NCBI GenBank assembly: GCA_037367355.1
Contig: CM074696.1
Location: 4,154,001 to 4,218,000 of the forward strand
Direction: 5' to 3'
DNA length: 64,000 nucleotides
From: Neoscytalidium dimidiatum
Taxonomy: Eukaryota; Ascomycota; Dothideomycetes; Botryosphaeriales; Botryosphaeriaceae
Shown here: positions 47,719-59,889 of the stretch, piece by piece
Numbering within the stretch: the first letter of the stretch is position 1
Layout of the letters: every line of letters begins with the position of its first letter
Program-made: the position numbers and the translations under genes
Notes under the pieces: generated by a model
Told to the model about the DNA's origin: nothing
Database searches by the model: none
The model's input: the letters and a program-made list of their open reading frames with translations, nothing else

Positions 47719-50700
47719 GATTTCTGGGGAAGAGAGGAAAAGGAGGGCGGGGCGTGAGATATCGGAGGGATGTGTGGCCTCAGCGATTCACCATCCACGA
47801 AATTGAAACGCGAGGACCGATGAGCGGGGGGGATTGGATGGCGAGTCGTCGATTGCGCGGACCCTCTCTGACGCGATGACTTTCTGGATCGAACGTCTGC
47901 CGCCTTTCGGAGATTTGTTGTTCCGTGCCGGCTGCTTACCAAATAGCCGCCGACTCCATGATTCTCGAACGCACACCACCACTTCGACCTCGCCTCAGGT
48001 GTTCCTTACTAATATGCACGATGCTGCAACTGACACAATTAATTTTAATTTCTGCCATTTAAATCGTGGTCGAAACTTGAATATGTTTTACAACCCAATC
48101 TATGGACGCGTGACGAGCCTTGTGAGGTTTCTACGAGATCCAGGTCGAAGAGAAAGGCTCACTGCAAAAAGTTTTCACGTATCTAGTTTCTTTAAAAACT
48201 CAATGGATCAGCCCTCAAAGCGGCATGAACGAAATAAAGATAATATACAAAAGAAAGCAGCTAATCTAACTCGGACAGTCTCTACTAGGAAATATCTAAG
48301 GGCGAGTCTTCGATCTTCAACACTGTTTCTCGACTTTTTTGCACCAACTTGGAACTACGTGGAGATTTCTTGAGGAAGCGTCGTTACGACCATATCACAT
48401 TTCAATCCTTTGGCTTGGAACAGTCACTCCATCTAGTGACGTAGGATCTCAACCTCGCCTGTTGTACGATGTCGGCGCACCTTGTCCTCAACCACCGCAA
48501 GATAGTGGCTATGTATGAGTGGAGTCTCGATGTATCCTCATCACATAGCCCTTAATGAGCAATTCCTGCTTTGTGCACATCGTCGCTGCTCAATTTCAGA
48601 ACTGATGACGAACTACCCTTAGCGTGTCCAAGCATGCTCACGCCTTGTCGTTCAACTCCTCTTGATTCTGAACCTTCAGTAACATCCACTGTGGAATTGT
48701 TGTTTGCAATATCGGGTCAACTATGACGAGTCCGAGGAGCAAATGGTTGGCGCTACACCACCGAGAGGGCTGCGAGCCGATCAATATGGTATTGACTGGC
48801 CAGGCCACCGCACTAGAATATTCACAACCTCTTGTGCATTCACAGGTATCTTTATCGTCATGTATAATGTAGCATATCTTTTAAGCTTGTTCTCACCCTC
48901 TTTCCGAAATATAGACTTAGCATAACCATTGACCCCGTTTACTCTCGCCTATCCGCTTGCGTCTCTGCCACAACCAGGCTTAAGTCAGCCATTAATGCCG
49001 CAGATCACCCGTCCAGACGAAGACTTGCACCTCCGAAATCCACACCGAGCGGACATAGCCTTGATGCCAGCCTCGATCTGCGCGCATCCGTTTACATCGC
49101 ATCTAGAAGCAGATCGCAGAAGATCCAACCTCTCCCAGGCACGCCCTAACGCATACTGGCCATCCTGTCATCACTGGACTCCACCAGTGCCAAACCTTCG
49201 CCTCCTCACCTCCTGTCTCAAAGACCACCGGCTCCGCTCCTCCCGCTGGTGTCGAGCCCCGCTCGCCTAGAAAACTCTGAGCGCCCTCATTTCGCCTATT
49301 TCAGCCCTATAACAAACCCCGTTTTGGATGACGCGTTCACTCGCGGACCCACCCACCTTTTCGGGCAATTATCCTTCCATAAATCATCAATAGCATACAA
49401 GCACTCCCCAGCCAGACCTTCAGCCACCACATCACAACACACGTTTCGATTGCCGAAGCCGCTGCAGCAGAAGGCTGTTGGCCATTCACAAAACAACAGG
49501 CAAACACAAAGGCCACGACGTCCAATCTCGCCAAACGCCAATAATACGACCAACGCTATACGATTAGCGTTGCGGGCTCGTGGCTTGCGTCTCTCGTGTT
49601 TTGTCCGCAAGCGCCGAAAAGGGACATCCCGGCACCAACATTCAAAAACACGAACGCTCGAAAACCTTCCCCATGCACATGCTCGTGCACGAATCACGCA
49701 AGGCACGGGAGACACAGACGCACAGGCACGCCGACACTCCAACACGGGTAGCGTGGGACGCATAACGCGCGCCTGTTTGATGCGCGCAGCGCAGCATTGC
49801 CTCTGTCGCCTCCAAAAGCACCATCGTGTAGTGAATAGAGTACGGCGATCAAGCAAGAAGAGAGTAACAGATCAACCTCTTGCTACTGCATTAAGCAGCG
49901 GCCCAGCCAGCCAGCCAACACCATTCGCGTCCCCCTCCCCAAAGAAACATTAATCCACACACCCCATCATCAGGCCTTCCAGGAGGCCTGCCCCGCCAAC
50001 ATCTTCACAAAGCACCTCGCTTAACGAACCCAAGGTTCCAGCCCTTCCTCGGCACCAAGGGGGGGGGGGAAAGAATGGGTGATCAAACGCACCGCCCGCC
50101 GTCTAGCACGTGTTGTATACCCCCCACCTCCTTGTCCGTCATCTCTCGAATTATGGCGCTCGCAAGCACCGCACATACGCAGCGTAGCCGCAAAGAATCG
50201 GCCAAAACGGCACTAAATCTGTAACGCCGGGGTCGCCCTTCCGCGCTGGCAGGCCCAGACGCGAAGTGCAGAGCCGATCAAACGCCACCAGAGCAGATCC
50301 CGCGACGAGTTAAGGGAGAAAAAAAAACACGTGAAACTCGTCGAAACCCGGGGCGTGGGCAGGAACGAAGAAGGTAGAAAGGCCCGCGACGGCTCGTTCC
50401 CTCTTAACCTTTCGGTCCAGGAACGGCCGCTGCAGGATGAAGGGAAGAAAACATTGGATGACACGGTAACCTTGTTGCCTGGACCCTCTTTTCCCCTTCG
50501 TGCTCCCGCGGAGGTCCGAGGTGGCGCCATTGGCGACGGCGAAGCTGTCTTTCGATAATGAAGCACAGCCATTCGAGCTAGAAGCGTGAAATAGCAAATC
50601 AGTCACACCATGAGAGATGAAGTGCCAATGGTTGACATCAAGCGAAAAAAAGAAAGTGAATAGAAGTAGAAAAACGCATTAACGCTTTCCACTTCGTCAT

Positions 50701-51628
50701 CTTCGTCTCTGATTATCTACAATCCTCCACTGCAAGGGAATCAAGCTCTTGGGATATTGACAGCCTCAGAACTTGTCAAACGCCCGAAAGAAGCCCCTCG
50801 CAATCTTCCCCTAGCAAGAAAGGCAGTGAGGTAGCTAGCGAGTATTTCTACTGCTGGTAACCCACGTTGCGAATCGAAATAAAAAAAAAAAAGGCAAAGA
50901 AGAACAACGAGTAATAGGCGGAATCGACTATTAAAACGCCTTCATCGTTGAGAGCAATCATCGCAGATATCGCTCTTTGCCCTTGACTTTTTTGATGCAA
51001 ACCCTCCTCAAAAGAATTCCAAGACCCATATGAACAGCAAAGATTCCCTTCCCCCCATTGCAGAGCAAAACATTAAATGCGCAGTCGTTATGTACAACAA
51101 GACTTGCGCACACCGACCCCTTTTCCCAAACCTTTGCCGTGGCGTTCGTAAGTGGTAACCGGGGTGCTTTTTAAAGGATTGCTCTTTGGGAGAAATCCCG
51201 GATCGAAGTGAAGAAGAAATATAGAAAAACGCTGCAGCGCTCAGCGGCGCAAGGGTATAAACATGCGTGAGCCCCCCGTAGACCGTCCTTTTCCTGTATA
51301 AATAAACAAAGCTTAGAGAGTATGGGGGGCTTGAGAAAGTATTACACGACCTCTTCACCAGAGAGTCGGGACCGGACGTATTAGGCCACGCGTGTAAGGG
51401 GATATTTTGACAAGGGAAAAAGGAAACAGAGAAAAAGAACAAGCGATGGTGAGAGAGTGTCAGACAGTAGTTCAGAGAGAGACAGGAGGTTGGGTATCGA
51501 ATTATCCAAATATGGGGTGGCCATCCGTACCCTAATCCGCAGCCCGTTAACCGACTGGAAGGAACGCAGCTTGCGAGTGCAATAGAGCTGCAAAAGTGAA
51601 TAAGAGATATCTCGAAAAAGAGGAGTCG
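47719..51628. other. Intergenic, promoter of the m-AAA gene and beyond
   Basis: 3.9 kb with no supported gene. A 234-codon frame at 49249-49953 is Arg/Thr/His-rich and low-complexity and overlaps an equally long frame on the other strand, so it is rejected. Homopolymer runs occur at 50060 (G) and 50880 (A). Confidence 0.5.
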
Positions 51629-53617
51629 TTAAACATCTTCCGTAAACCGTGAACCACGTGAGCCATCGTGCGACGGGTGGCTTCGCCCTAGTGTACCGCG
51701 GCTTGAAGGCCGGACAGGCGAATCCGGGCTCAGGTTATCACCGGGTCCCCACAGCATCGAGTTATGCTGCCCAATCGGACCTTGGTGCACTACGGGCGTT
51801 CGCGCTGGGCTGGGCCGAAGCGTCTCGACCGTCTCCTTGCCGGTGCCAGGCCGGCGCGACGGCTCAGAGCCTTCAGCGACAACACCTAATCCAGCACCAG
51901 CAAGGGCGGCGGCAGCGGCCGGAGACATTGGTGGCGTGGGACTACCTTGACCGCCATAGAAACCATGGCTGTCACGATAGAAGGAGCCGGAAAAGGTGTC
52001 GTTCGTCGCGTTGTCATCGTCGAAAGGATCTTCTGAACTCATTCCTGGGCTGAAAGCCGATGGAAGCTTGCGGCCGGATATGCGCTGAAAACCTCGCTCT
52101 TGTGGCTCCGGCGTAGTCGTTCCGTACTCCTTGTTTCCAGAGAACCGGCTCAACAATCCAGTAACCGGGAATGCACTGCTGCGCTGGGACATGGGTTGAC
52201 CAGCACCTCCTGCACCACCACCAGGCGAAACCGGATCAGCAAAAGGATCTTCAGCGCCATCCGGAGCTTGGCCCAGACGCTGAGCATTCTTCTGCTTTTG
52301 CTTGTACCACCGGAGAAAAATCAATGCTATTATAAGCAAGACGGCCAACCCGGCGAGGCCTCCAACAATGCCCCCAACAAGTTGAGGCGTTGGAACGCCG
52401 CTGCCACCGTCATCGCTATCGGAGGAACCGCTTGCTCCAGCAGTGGCAGTGCTTCCGCTCCCGGTACCCGAGGGCGCACCGCCAAAGATAACGGATGATC
52501 CGGTGGATGAAGATTCCGATGACTCAGTCGAAGATGATTCGGACGATGACGTGGTGGGCGAGGAGCTAGCAGAGGAAATAGATGTGCTCACGGAAGAGCT
52601 TGCGGAAAATGTCGTCGATATGCTCGACAATATGCTTGAGATTGATTCTGTGGAGGCCGGAGAAGATGTCGTCTCGGAGGGCGACGACGTTGCGGCAGAA
52701 GGGGAAGACGACTCGCCAGTGGGAGAAGAAGTTGCGCTACCAGTGGGCGACGAAGTTGTCTCACCAGTTGGCGAAGAAGTCGCACCGCTCGGCGAGGAAG
52801 TGGCAGATGCACTCGAGCTTCCACCGACAGTTGCGGCCCCAACAGGAACGTCCGATGAAGTGCTTGTCGACGAAGGCGGAGTCCCCGAGACTGCTCAATA
52901 GGGATCAGTTGATGATCATGAATCTCAATACATGAAACAATACATACATGGAGAGCTGGTACCAAACGGCACAGGCGTACCACTAGGAGTCATCGTGCTG
53001 GCTCCTGCTGAAGGTGAAATACTGGGCGTCTGCGGTGTGGCAACAGACGAAGCTGTTGTGCCAGTTGCGGTTTGCACGGTAGATTCTGTGCTCAATGACG
53101 ATGTGATAGGCGGCGTCGAGTTCGCCGAATTGAAAGGATATGAAGGGACGGCAGGGACGGTGAGATCGCTCGGGAAAGCAGGCACGCTTGGAACTTGAGG
53201 AAAGCTTGCCGTGGTGGTCAACAAAGATGTGGACGAGGATGAAGTTGGTGTCGACGAAATTGCCTGCCCAGCAGAACTTGCTGCTATTGCTGAGCTCATA
53301 GTCTTCACGCCGACAGTGTTTCCATCCTGATCAATCTGCCTCACAACGGTGACAACGGTAACCTCGTCGGCCTCCTCGGGGTCAATTTCTTGCCGGTGGA
53401 TGAGTCTGTGTCGTAGGCCCAATTTCCTGTGGTTGCCGCGCTTCTCGCGTAGCAGGAGAGGCTCGTCAATGTACGGGGCAGGCGTTGGCGTGGGCGAATT
53501 CTCCACCACCGTCTCCTTCATAATTTGCATACGTCCAAATCCATTTGCGGCTTTGTCTGGTACACGGAACCGGCTTGAGCCGCGGTCGGTCCGCCGCCGC
53601 TTCGCCGGACTCTCCAT
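51629..53617 (-). CDS. Ser/Thr-rich single-pass membrane protein
   Basis: Two exons on the minus strand (53617-52948 and 52890-51629; 57-nt intron, GTATGT...GAGCAG, phase 1) give 643 residues. Residues ~105-390 are extremely Ser/Thr/Pro-rich with repeated SSPTGE- and SSPTGS-type units, as in heavily O-mannosylated wall-facing regions. One helix at ~394-417 (LVGGIVGGLAGLAVLLIIAL then RWYKQKQ) is followed by a ~225-residue cytoplasmic tail with EDPF/DPFDDD motifs and Pro/Ser-rich ends. This layout resembles Mid2/Wsc-type surface sensors. No cleavable signal peptide is visible: the N-terminus begins MESPAKRRRTDRG, so an upstream start or exon may be missing, or the helix may act alone. The function is unknown. 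Confidence 0.8.
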
Positions 53618-55823
53618 GGCGGCGGCGGGGACGAGTCAAAACGAGTAGTAATTGCGAAAGGCCGTTGGTGCGCAGGATTGAGGTGTTTGGCTCCGCGGGC
53701 GCTGTCCAGGCGGCCGCGGGCGAAAGGTGGGATTCCAGCGACGCGAGCGGGAGCGAGGGTCCGAAGTCCGGGGGTGAAAGAGCGCAAAAGAGCGGACGTC
53801 GTCTTCCAGTCGATGGAGGATGGGGTCTATGAACGCGGTCTGGGGAAGAGGGAAACGAATGGACGCCAGTCGGTGCGAGACTGGCAGCGCTCTGCTCCTG
53901 CAGGCTGGTTAACTCGATCGCCCTGAACTGTGCAGCAGGATCGGTGGAGGATCGGCGCGACGCACCTTTAGATTACCTCAACGCTGCTGCATTTGGGTCT
54001 ATGTACGGACGGGGTGTTGTGGAGGGTGGAAGGGTCGCGCAGGCGCGGTGGTGTTTGATTGCGGCGGCCGTTCCACGCTGTGCGACGGAGAAAAGTGGAC
54101 TGAGGTGGCTCGAGGGTGCCTTGTCTGAGTGAATGGCGAGCGAGAGCGTCTCAGACGTGCTTCGTCGTGGGGCCTCGCGCACTCGGGAGCGGTGCACGGG
54201 GGGTGGGCTTGTCGACGTCGCGGGCGGGCCTCGCGCGAGAGAGGCGGAGCGAGCGAAGGGGAGTAGTGGTGAGCGTTGCAGCAGCGGCGCGGGTGTGGAG
54301 GATGGGAGAGCTTGGTGCGGGTACGCTGCTTGGCTGCTGTGGCCCGGCGGAGCTAGTGCAGACTCGGCGGCGCAATATAAGAATCCCTGCTCCAATTCAT
54401 TACCCGCCAATTGCTGCTATGAATAGCCGTGCATGCGTGGGAGCCAGTGGTGCTAAATCCTAGCAGCGCACGCGATCGGGCAGGTTGTAACCTCTGTGCG
54501 CGCCGGGGCGTGCGACCGGGCGGCCAGGCAAACACGGCGCTGGAGCTGGGGCTGCTGGAGCTGCTGAAGTGCGCGCGCTGCGACTGGGCCGCGGGCAGTC
54601 TGCCGTGGACGCTTGCACGGCAGCGGCGGCGGGCGGGCGAGCGAGGCTCTGTGGTGGGCTGGCGGGCTGGTGGCTGCGTCCTGTCCTGTCCTGTCCTGTC
54701 CTGTCTTGTCTTGTCTTGCCGCCTCGCGAGATGAGCGGGCGAGCGAGTGAGGGCGGCGAAATTGGAAAACCTGCCAGCGCGCAGCGGCACGCACGCAAAC
54801 GCAAACGGCGCGACTTGCCTGTACGGGCATCCCAGCACACACGGGCTCTGATCGCGATGCCGTGATGAGAGCGGCTGTCAGAGCCTGGCCGGGATGAGGA
54901 CGGCCGGCCAGGCGCCGCTTCAGGATCACCGCGAGCACCCAGCCAGCTCGCGGCCGGATCTGCGCCTGCTCCCAGCTGCCCGGCCGCTCGCCTGCGCGGT
55001 CCTGGTCGCCGCCGTCCTCTCCTCGCCGTCGTCGCCGTCGCCGTCGTCGTCCTCGTCCACGTCGACACGGTCGCTCGGTAGCAGGGAGGTGGCACTGCGC
55101 TGCGCTGCACTCTGCAGGCACAGCGCAGCGCCGCGCCGCGCAGCCATGCGCCTGTCGGCCGCCCAAACATAGAATAGGCTCCTGCGCCGCGTGCTTCTCG
55201 AGCGATCTGGGCGTGTCGGGCCGAGGGCAGCTGCGAGACGAGACGGCTGCTATGGGCATGGGTGCGTGCCAGAATGGGAGGGAGTGCGAGGTGTTTGCAC
55301 GCTGCTGCGTGACCTGGCGGCCAGGGTCGCCGCGCTGGTCGTCAAACGTCGTCGCCTGCGCGCCCGCTGACTGGCCACAAGTCGCCGCACGCGTGAAACA
55401 CGTCCGGCGTCTTCTGCTGCGCTCACGTGTGCCCGCTCCTCTATCGCTCCAACCAGCGCGGCCCGTCTCGTCGCCCGCAACGTCATGGCGCGCTGCCCTG
55501 CATGCGCCGACCACTTTCGAGAAGAATCGTGCGCCGTCCCCGCAACACCTGGCTCAGCCTCCTCACAGCCCGCCCGCTGCCGTGCAAGGCCCGCAAAGCC
55601 TCCGCGAACCTCTTGATCGCGCCCGCCGCCCCGATCCCCGCCCCCGTCATCGTCGCCGCCGGCGCCGGCCTGCGTTTGTTTATGTCTCCCGCAAATATTC
55701 GCATGCCGAGTGTCGCAGCCCGCCCCAGAGCGCTGGTCGTCCGCAAGGAGGCGGCGTGAGATCGATCTCTGCCGTCATCGCGCCGTCACATTCCTCGCGA
55801 AGAACGCGATCGCCCAGGTAGCC
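53618..55823. other. GC-rich divergent intergenic region
   Basis: 2.2 kb between two divergent genes. No gene is supported. Long Arg/Ala-rich frames on both strands (for example 54453-55514, minus) are artefacts of high GC. It includes the CCTGT repeat at 54680-54718 and a CGT/CGC-rich run near 55010-55070. Confidence 0.5.
54680..54718. repeat. (CCTGT)n / (CTTGT)n pentanucleotide microsatellite
   Basis: Five CCTGT units pass directly into three TTGTC-type units, a 5-nt tandem array about 39 bp long. It lies in the gene-free divergent interval. Confidence 0.85.
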
Positions 55824-58093
55824 ATGCAGACCTCTTCCCCGCCCGCGCTGCCTCCCCGCGCCCGCGCCGACACCGTCCATCTCACCTCGCCCCCGCCGTA
55901 CGCGGAAGCTGGCCGTGCCGCCTCAGGCACTCATCCGCTGCACAATCTGGCAACCCACGACCCGCGCTCGTCGTCCACCCAGTCTCTCGTGCCCGCCGAC
56001 GCCGACTGCCAGGATGGCCGCCGCAAGCTGCTGCTCGTCTACATCCATGGCTTCATGGGCGACGAGACTAGCTTCCAGAGCTTCCCCGCACACGTCCACA
56101 ATCTGGTTACCGTGACGTTGAGCGAGACCCATGTGGTCCACACCAAGATATACCCCAAGTATCGATCCAGAAACACGATAGAGCATGCAACGGAGCAGTT
56201 TAGCAAATGGTCGGTAGATTCCGCGTTTGGCTGAATGATTTGGAGGACTGATTCCAACCCAGGCTCACTCCACACGCTTCGCCTGACACAGACATCATTC
56301 TTCTTGCTCATTCGATGGGTGGTCTGCTCGCCGCTGAGGTAGCCCTGCTTCCTCCCCACGGTCCCGCGGCTTTCGTGGGCCAAACCTTTCGGCACCGCAT
56401 ACTTGGTACCATTAACTTCGATGTGCCGTTCCTAGGAATGCATCCAGGCATCATTGGCGCTGGGCTGAGCAGCATCTTCCGCCCGGCAGAGGAAAAGTCT
56501 CCCGAACGAGACCAACCTGCAGGCCAAGCTTCCCACCCTCACCAGAACTATCCTTCTGCGCATAGTAGTGTGAGCACCCTGGATTTGGGACCGCCTCTTA
56601 GAAACGACACTCTTTTCTCCTCTAACCCGAATGACCCAAACTACAACCCCCGCTTCGATAACGACGTCATCCTTCCGGTGCGCAAAGGTTGGGAGAACGC
56701 TTTGCACTTCATCACCAAGCATTCTGATGGTCTGGTGCAAGCCTCCAGACAATATGTCAAATCGCACTTCGAATTCGGGAGCGCGATGGCAGATTACCCT
56801 GGTCTTAAGAAGCGTTATAAGCGTATTCGCGCCCTTGAAGAAGAGGACGAAGTAAAGCGAAAGGCGGCAATCGCTACCGTGGGCCGTAACCCACATACGG
56901 TTCCGCGCGTCCGTTTCGTGAACTTCTATACTGCCAGTACTGGACGGCCAAAAAAGCCAAAGAGCCCCACATCTGGGGTTGCATCCGCTGATTTTGGAAT
57001 GTCGAACCTTAGCCTCGCATCATCGAGTCAAGACCTGCGGTTAAGCCCAAGCCACTCCCAGTCAATCAGCCCACGCATTTCGGTTGAGGAGCACAGAGAT
57101 GACATCCCTTCTGAAGCAGACACGTCACGCAAGACTGAGGAACTAGAACACATTGCCCCTATAAGTCTTAGTGATCACGATTTGACACCAACTCACTCCC
57201 TGAGTCAGGAATCGTCGGCAACTGGGAGTATTCCTTCCCTCCCGGAAATACCATCTGCCCCTATCGAGCCGGCTATACCGAATCTGGACGATCGCACTAA
57301 CGAAGGAGCTCGTAAAGCAGCTTTAAAAGAGCACGAGCGAGCGCTCAAGGAGTACAAGCGTGCTGTGAAGGACCGAAACAGCTTGATCAAGCAACGGGTC
57401 AAAGCGGAGGACAAGCTGGCCAAGGAAGCAAAGAAAGAAGAACAGCGTGCAGAAAAGGCTAAGGCCAAGGAAACAAAGGAGCAAGCAAGGCAAGCAAATC
57501 ATGCTGAGCCAGACAGCCAAAAGTCTGGCGAAGAACTCCGACTGGAACAGGAGCGGCAGCGCATGGAAGCCGAAAGCCAGCGCATGGCCGAAGCCGACCG
57601 CGACCGCCTGAGGGTTCAAAGGAAGATGTTAGGCTTGCCGCCCGAAGATGAGAGCAACGAGGCTGTTCAGTGCGAGGGTGCTGAGGACCAGGTGTCTCAC
57701 CGACGCTCAGAATCCCTCACGCTCTCACTGTCTCGTTCTGAGAGCCCTTCTCCGTCCGCATCTCCTTCGCATCACCACAGAGCATCATCTCACGGCACTT
57801 CTCTTTCGCAGTCAGCGTCACTATCTCCGGGCCCGCATGTGCCGCAGAAGAAGAAAAAGGACCGTAAGTTTTGCATTTTACCTGACAAGGACTCGCGCAC
57901 TGGTCAACGCGATCCAACATGGATACGCGTCTACATGGAGGGTATGGATGAAGTTGGTGCCCACTGCGGACTGTTTTTCATAAGTGAGACATACGAGCGA
58001 CTGGTTGGTGAGGTTGCTGAGAAGATCGAACGCTGGGTGTTGGATGATGTGAGTGAAAGGGCCGTGAGAGAGTTGGAAAGCCAGGTCATCTGA
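55824..58093 (+). CDS. DUF676-type alpha/beta-hydrolase (putative lipase/esterase)
   Basis: Two exons, 55824-56209 and 56263-58093 (53-nt intron, GTCGGT...CCCAG, phase 2), give 738 residues. The N-terminal ~65 residues are disordered and Pro-rich. LLLVYIHGFMGDETSF is the oxyanion-side strand and loop, and ILLAHSMGGLLAAE is the nucleophile elbow with Ser146; the usual first Gly of GxSxG is Ala here. DVPFLGMHPGI follows, as in DUF676 serine esterases. After the hydrolase domain comes a long tail: a Ser-rich stretch, a charged coiled coil at roughly 505-600 (KEHERALKEYKRAVKDR and many KAKE repeats), another Ser-rich region, and a final folded ~80 residues (KFCILPDKDSRTGQRDP...). The tail is conserved in fungal relatives, but its role is unknown. 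Confidence 0.85.
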
Positions 58094-58570
58094 GACTTCT
58101 TCCAATTGGAGTTCATGGGGAAAGCTTTGCGGACTGAAGACTGCATTATACCCTGGTAGACGGCAAGCTTTTGGATGGGTCAGGATGCGTAATGCGGAGG
58201 TAATGATGTACGAGTAAGCTGTAACACAAGCGCCAAACTGAATCTGCTACAGACCAATAGGTCATTATTACGTGTAATGAATCAATCAAGCAGTCAATAC
58301 ATTGGCCGGCGAGTATCATGGGGCTCCAAATCATCCTTTCGCGCTAATGCAGCTTTGAATGGAAGGTGTAAGATACTCGGAAAGTGTCCAAACATGTTCG
58401 GTTTCATTGATACGCCCGTAGCAGAAACACCCGACCTTTCTTGCTCCCGCTAAATCTTTTAACCCTTGCATGGGATCTCGTACTTTTTTCTTGCTTACCA
58501 TCCCCTACTCTTATTTTTCTATTTGCCTCCCACACCTCCCTCTGTTAAGATGCAACGGTCAATATATGAT
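58094..58570. other. Short convergent intergenic gap
   Basis: Tail-to-tail 3' flanks of the hydrolase gene and the TMEM205-like gene. No gene seen. Confidence 0.5.
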
Positions 58571-59532
58571 CTACATGCGCTGAGCCAATACAACACCGTA
58601 GTAGATCTGCGCCAACAAGCCCGCCAGATTCGTCAGTGACGAGACGCCGTGCAGCATGCCAAACTTCTTGTTCAAGCGTTGCATCTCGGGCGAGTGGGGA
58701 CCCGCATCGTAGCTTTTCTTCCCATCGCGCGTCTCTGTGTGTTTTTTCAATGAGCGGCACCGTCCTCAGTAAGCAAATGTTCCCCTCCTCCCCCCCTTTT
58801 TTTGAGCCCCTCTTTCCAACTACCAATCACACTGCGTAACCAGGGTTTGGGACGGCAGATCGGCAGAGAAGTGGAGGAAAAGAAAGAAAAAAGAAAAAAA
58901 AAAAGAGAAACTGGGAACTTACCCTGGTGCTTCCTCTCCCGCATGCACTTGGTGGTCGCAGGGCCGATGAGGGCCAGGTTCGCCAGGCCGCTGACGAACA
59001 TGGTGGCGATGGCGATCAGCGCGCCGCGGTTGCCGTCGGCCAGCAGGCCGGCGGAGGACGCATCCAGCGCCCCGTACCCGACGCTCGCCGCGCGCGAGGG
59101 GAACGAGAGCGCCAGCGCCAGTGGCAGCGCCGTCTGCAGCGCGAAGTAGACCGGGAAGGTCTTGGACTGCAGCTGCGCGAATTGCGGGCGCGGCAGCACC
59201 CGGAAGGCGATCACCCCGCCGATGAAGGATTGGAAGAGCGTGCTGCCCAGGAGCGTTCCGTAGCTTTGGGCCGGACGTGCGTTAGTTGGAGTTGGTTTTT
59301 TTTGTTTTCTTGGGCCGTAGGGTAGGATACGAGATGGGACCGGTTGGGGCTATTTTTGGTGTGGGAGATGAAGAGATGCCAGGATTGAGGATTGGGTAGC
59401 TTTCGATGGAAGGCTGAGCCTCAAGAGGCAGCTTAACGGTTTGCGGGGTTGCTCGGGTAAGTGAGCTTCGTCTGCATACCTGAGTAGGTGGTACGGCGCA
59501 CCCGTCTTAAGGGTGCTTGTGAGGGATGGCAT
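58571..59532 (-). CDS. TMEM205-like membrane protein
   Basis: Three exons on the minus strand (59532-59480, 59263-58923, 58734-58571) give 185 residues. The start MPSLTSTLKTGAPYHLLSYGTLLGS is typical of fungal TMEM205-like (DUF4149) proteins. Four hydrophobic segments follow, with PRPQFAQLQSKTFPVYFALQ, LIGPATTKCMRERKHQE and NKKFGMLHGVSSLTNL as conserved blocks. The protein is predicted to lie in internal or plasma membranes; the molecular role in fungi is unknown. The introns are unusually long for this window (216 and 188 nt) and the first acceptor is AAAG, though a CTAAC branch point stands 20 nt before it. Both introns hold homopolymer runs. The start lies 357 bp from the divergent Ku80 gene. 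Confidence 0.85.
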
Positions 59533-59889
59533 GGTGCAGATGGAGTGGAACTGTCGATCAACCCAGAGCAGATCGTGAAGTAGATGTGATCTTGGGATAG
59601 CTTTTAAGGAGCAGAGATGTTAGAGAGGTGAAGCGCTCTGAGCACGAGTGGAGTGATGATGTACATGACCCCGCGCGAGTCAGAGTAGCGCCCGGATGCG
59701 CGCCGGGCCGAGAAGCCCACACGTGAAGACGCGTTGGCACTGACTCGACGTGTTCCTGACACCAACTCACGTCACGTCCGCCGCCGTTGCTGCCTTGACC
59801 TGCCACAACTCTTTCGCGCGAGCCATGTGCGGCTTCCATCGAAATTTTTCATCAAATCTCCGCTGAACATCCCTCTTCGATCTGAAACC
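59533..59889. promoter_or_regulatory. Shared divergent promoter, TMEM205-like and Ku80 genes
   Basis: Only 357 bp separate the two start codons, so the promoters and leaders of both genes must overlap or abut here. I see no clear TATA box. Core elements are not resolved. Confidence 0.55.

Noticed and set aside
49249..49953. 234-codon plus-strand frame
   Set aside because: Low-complexity, with an equally long frame on the opposite strand; no family or good start context.
54453..55514. 353-codon minus-strand frame
   Set aside because: Runs through a pentanucleotide microsatellite and codes Arg/Ala/Gly strings; a product of GC-rich DNA.
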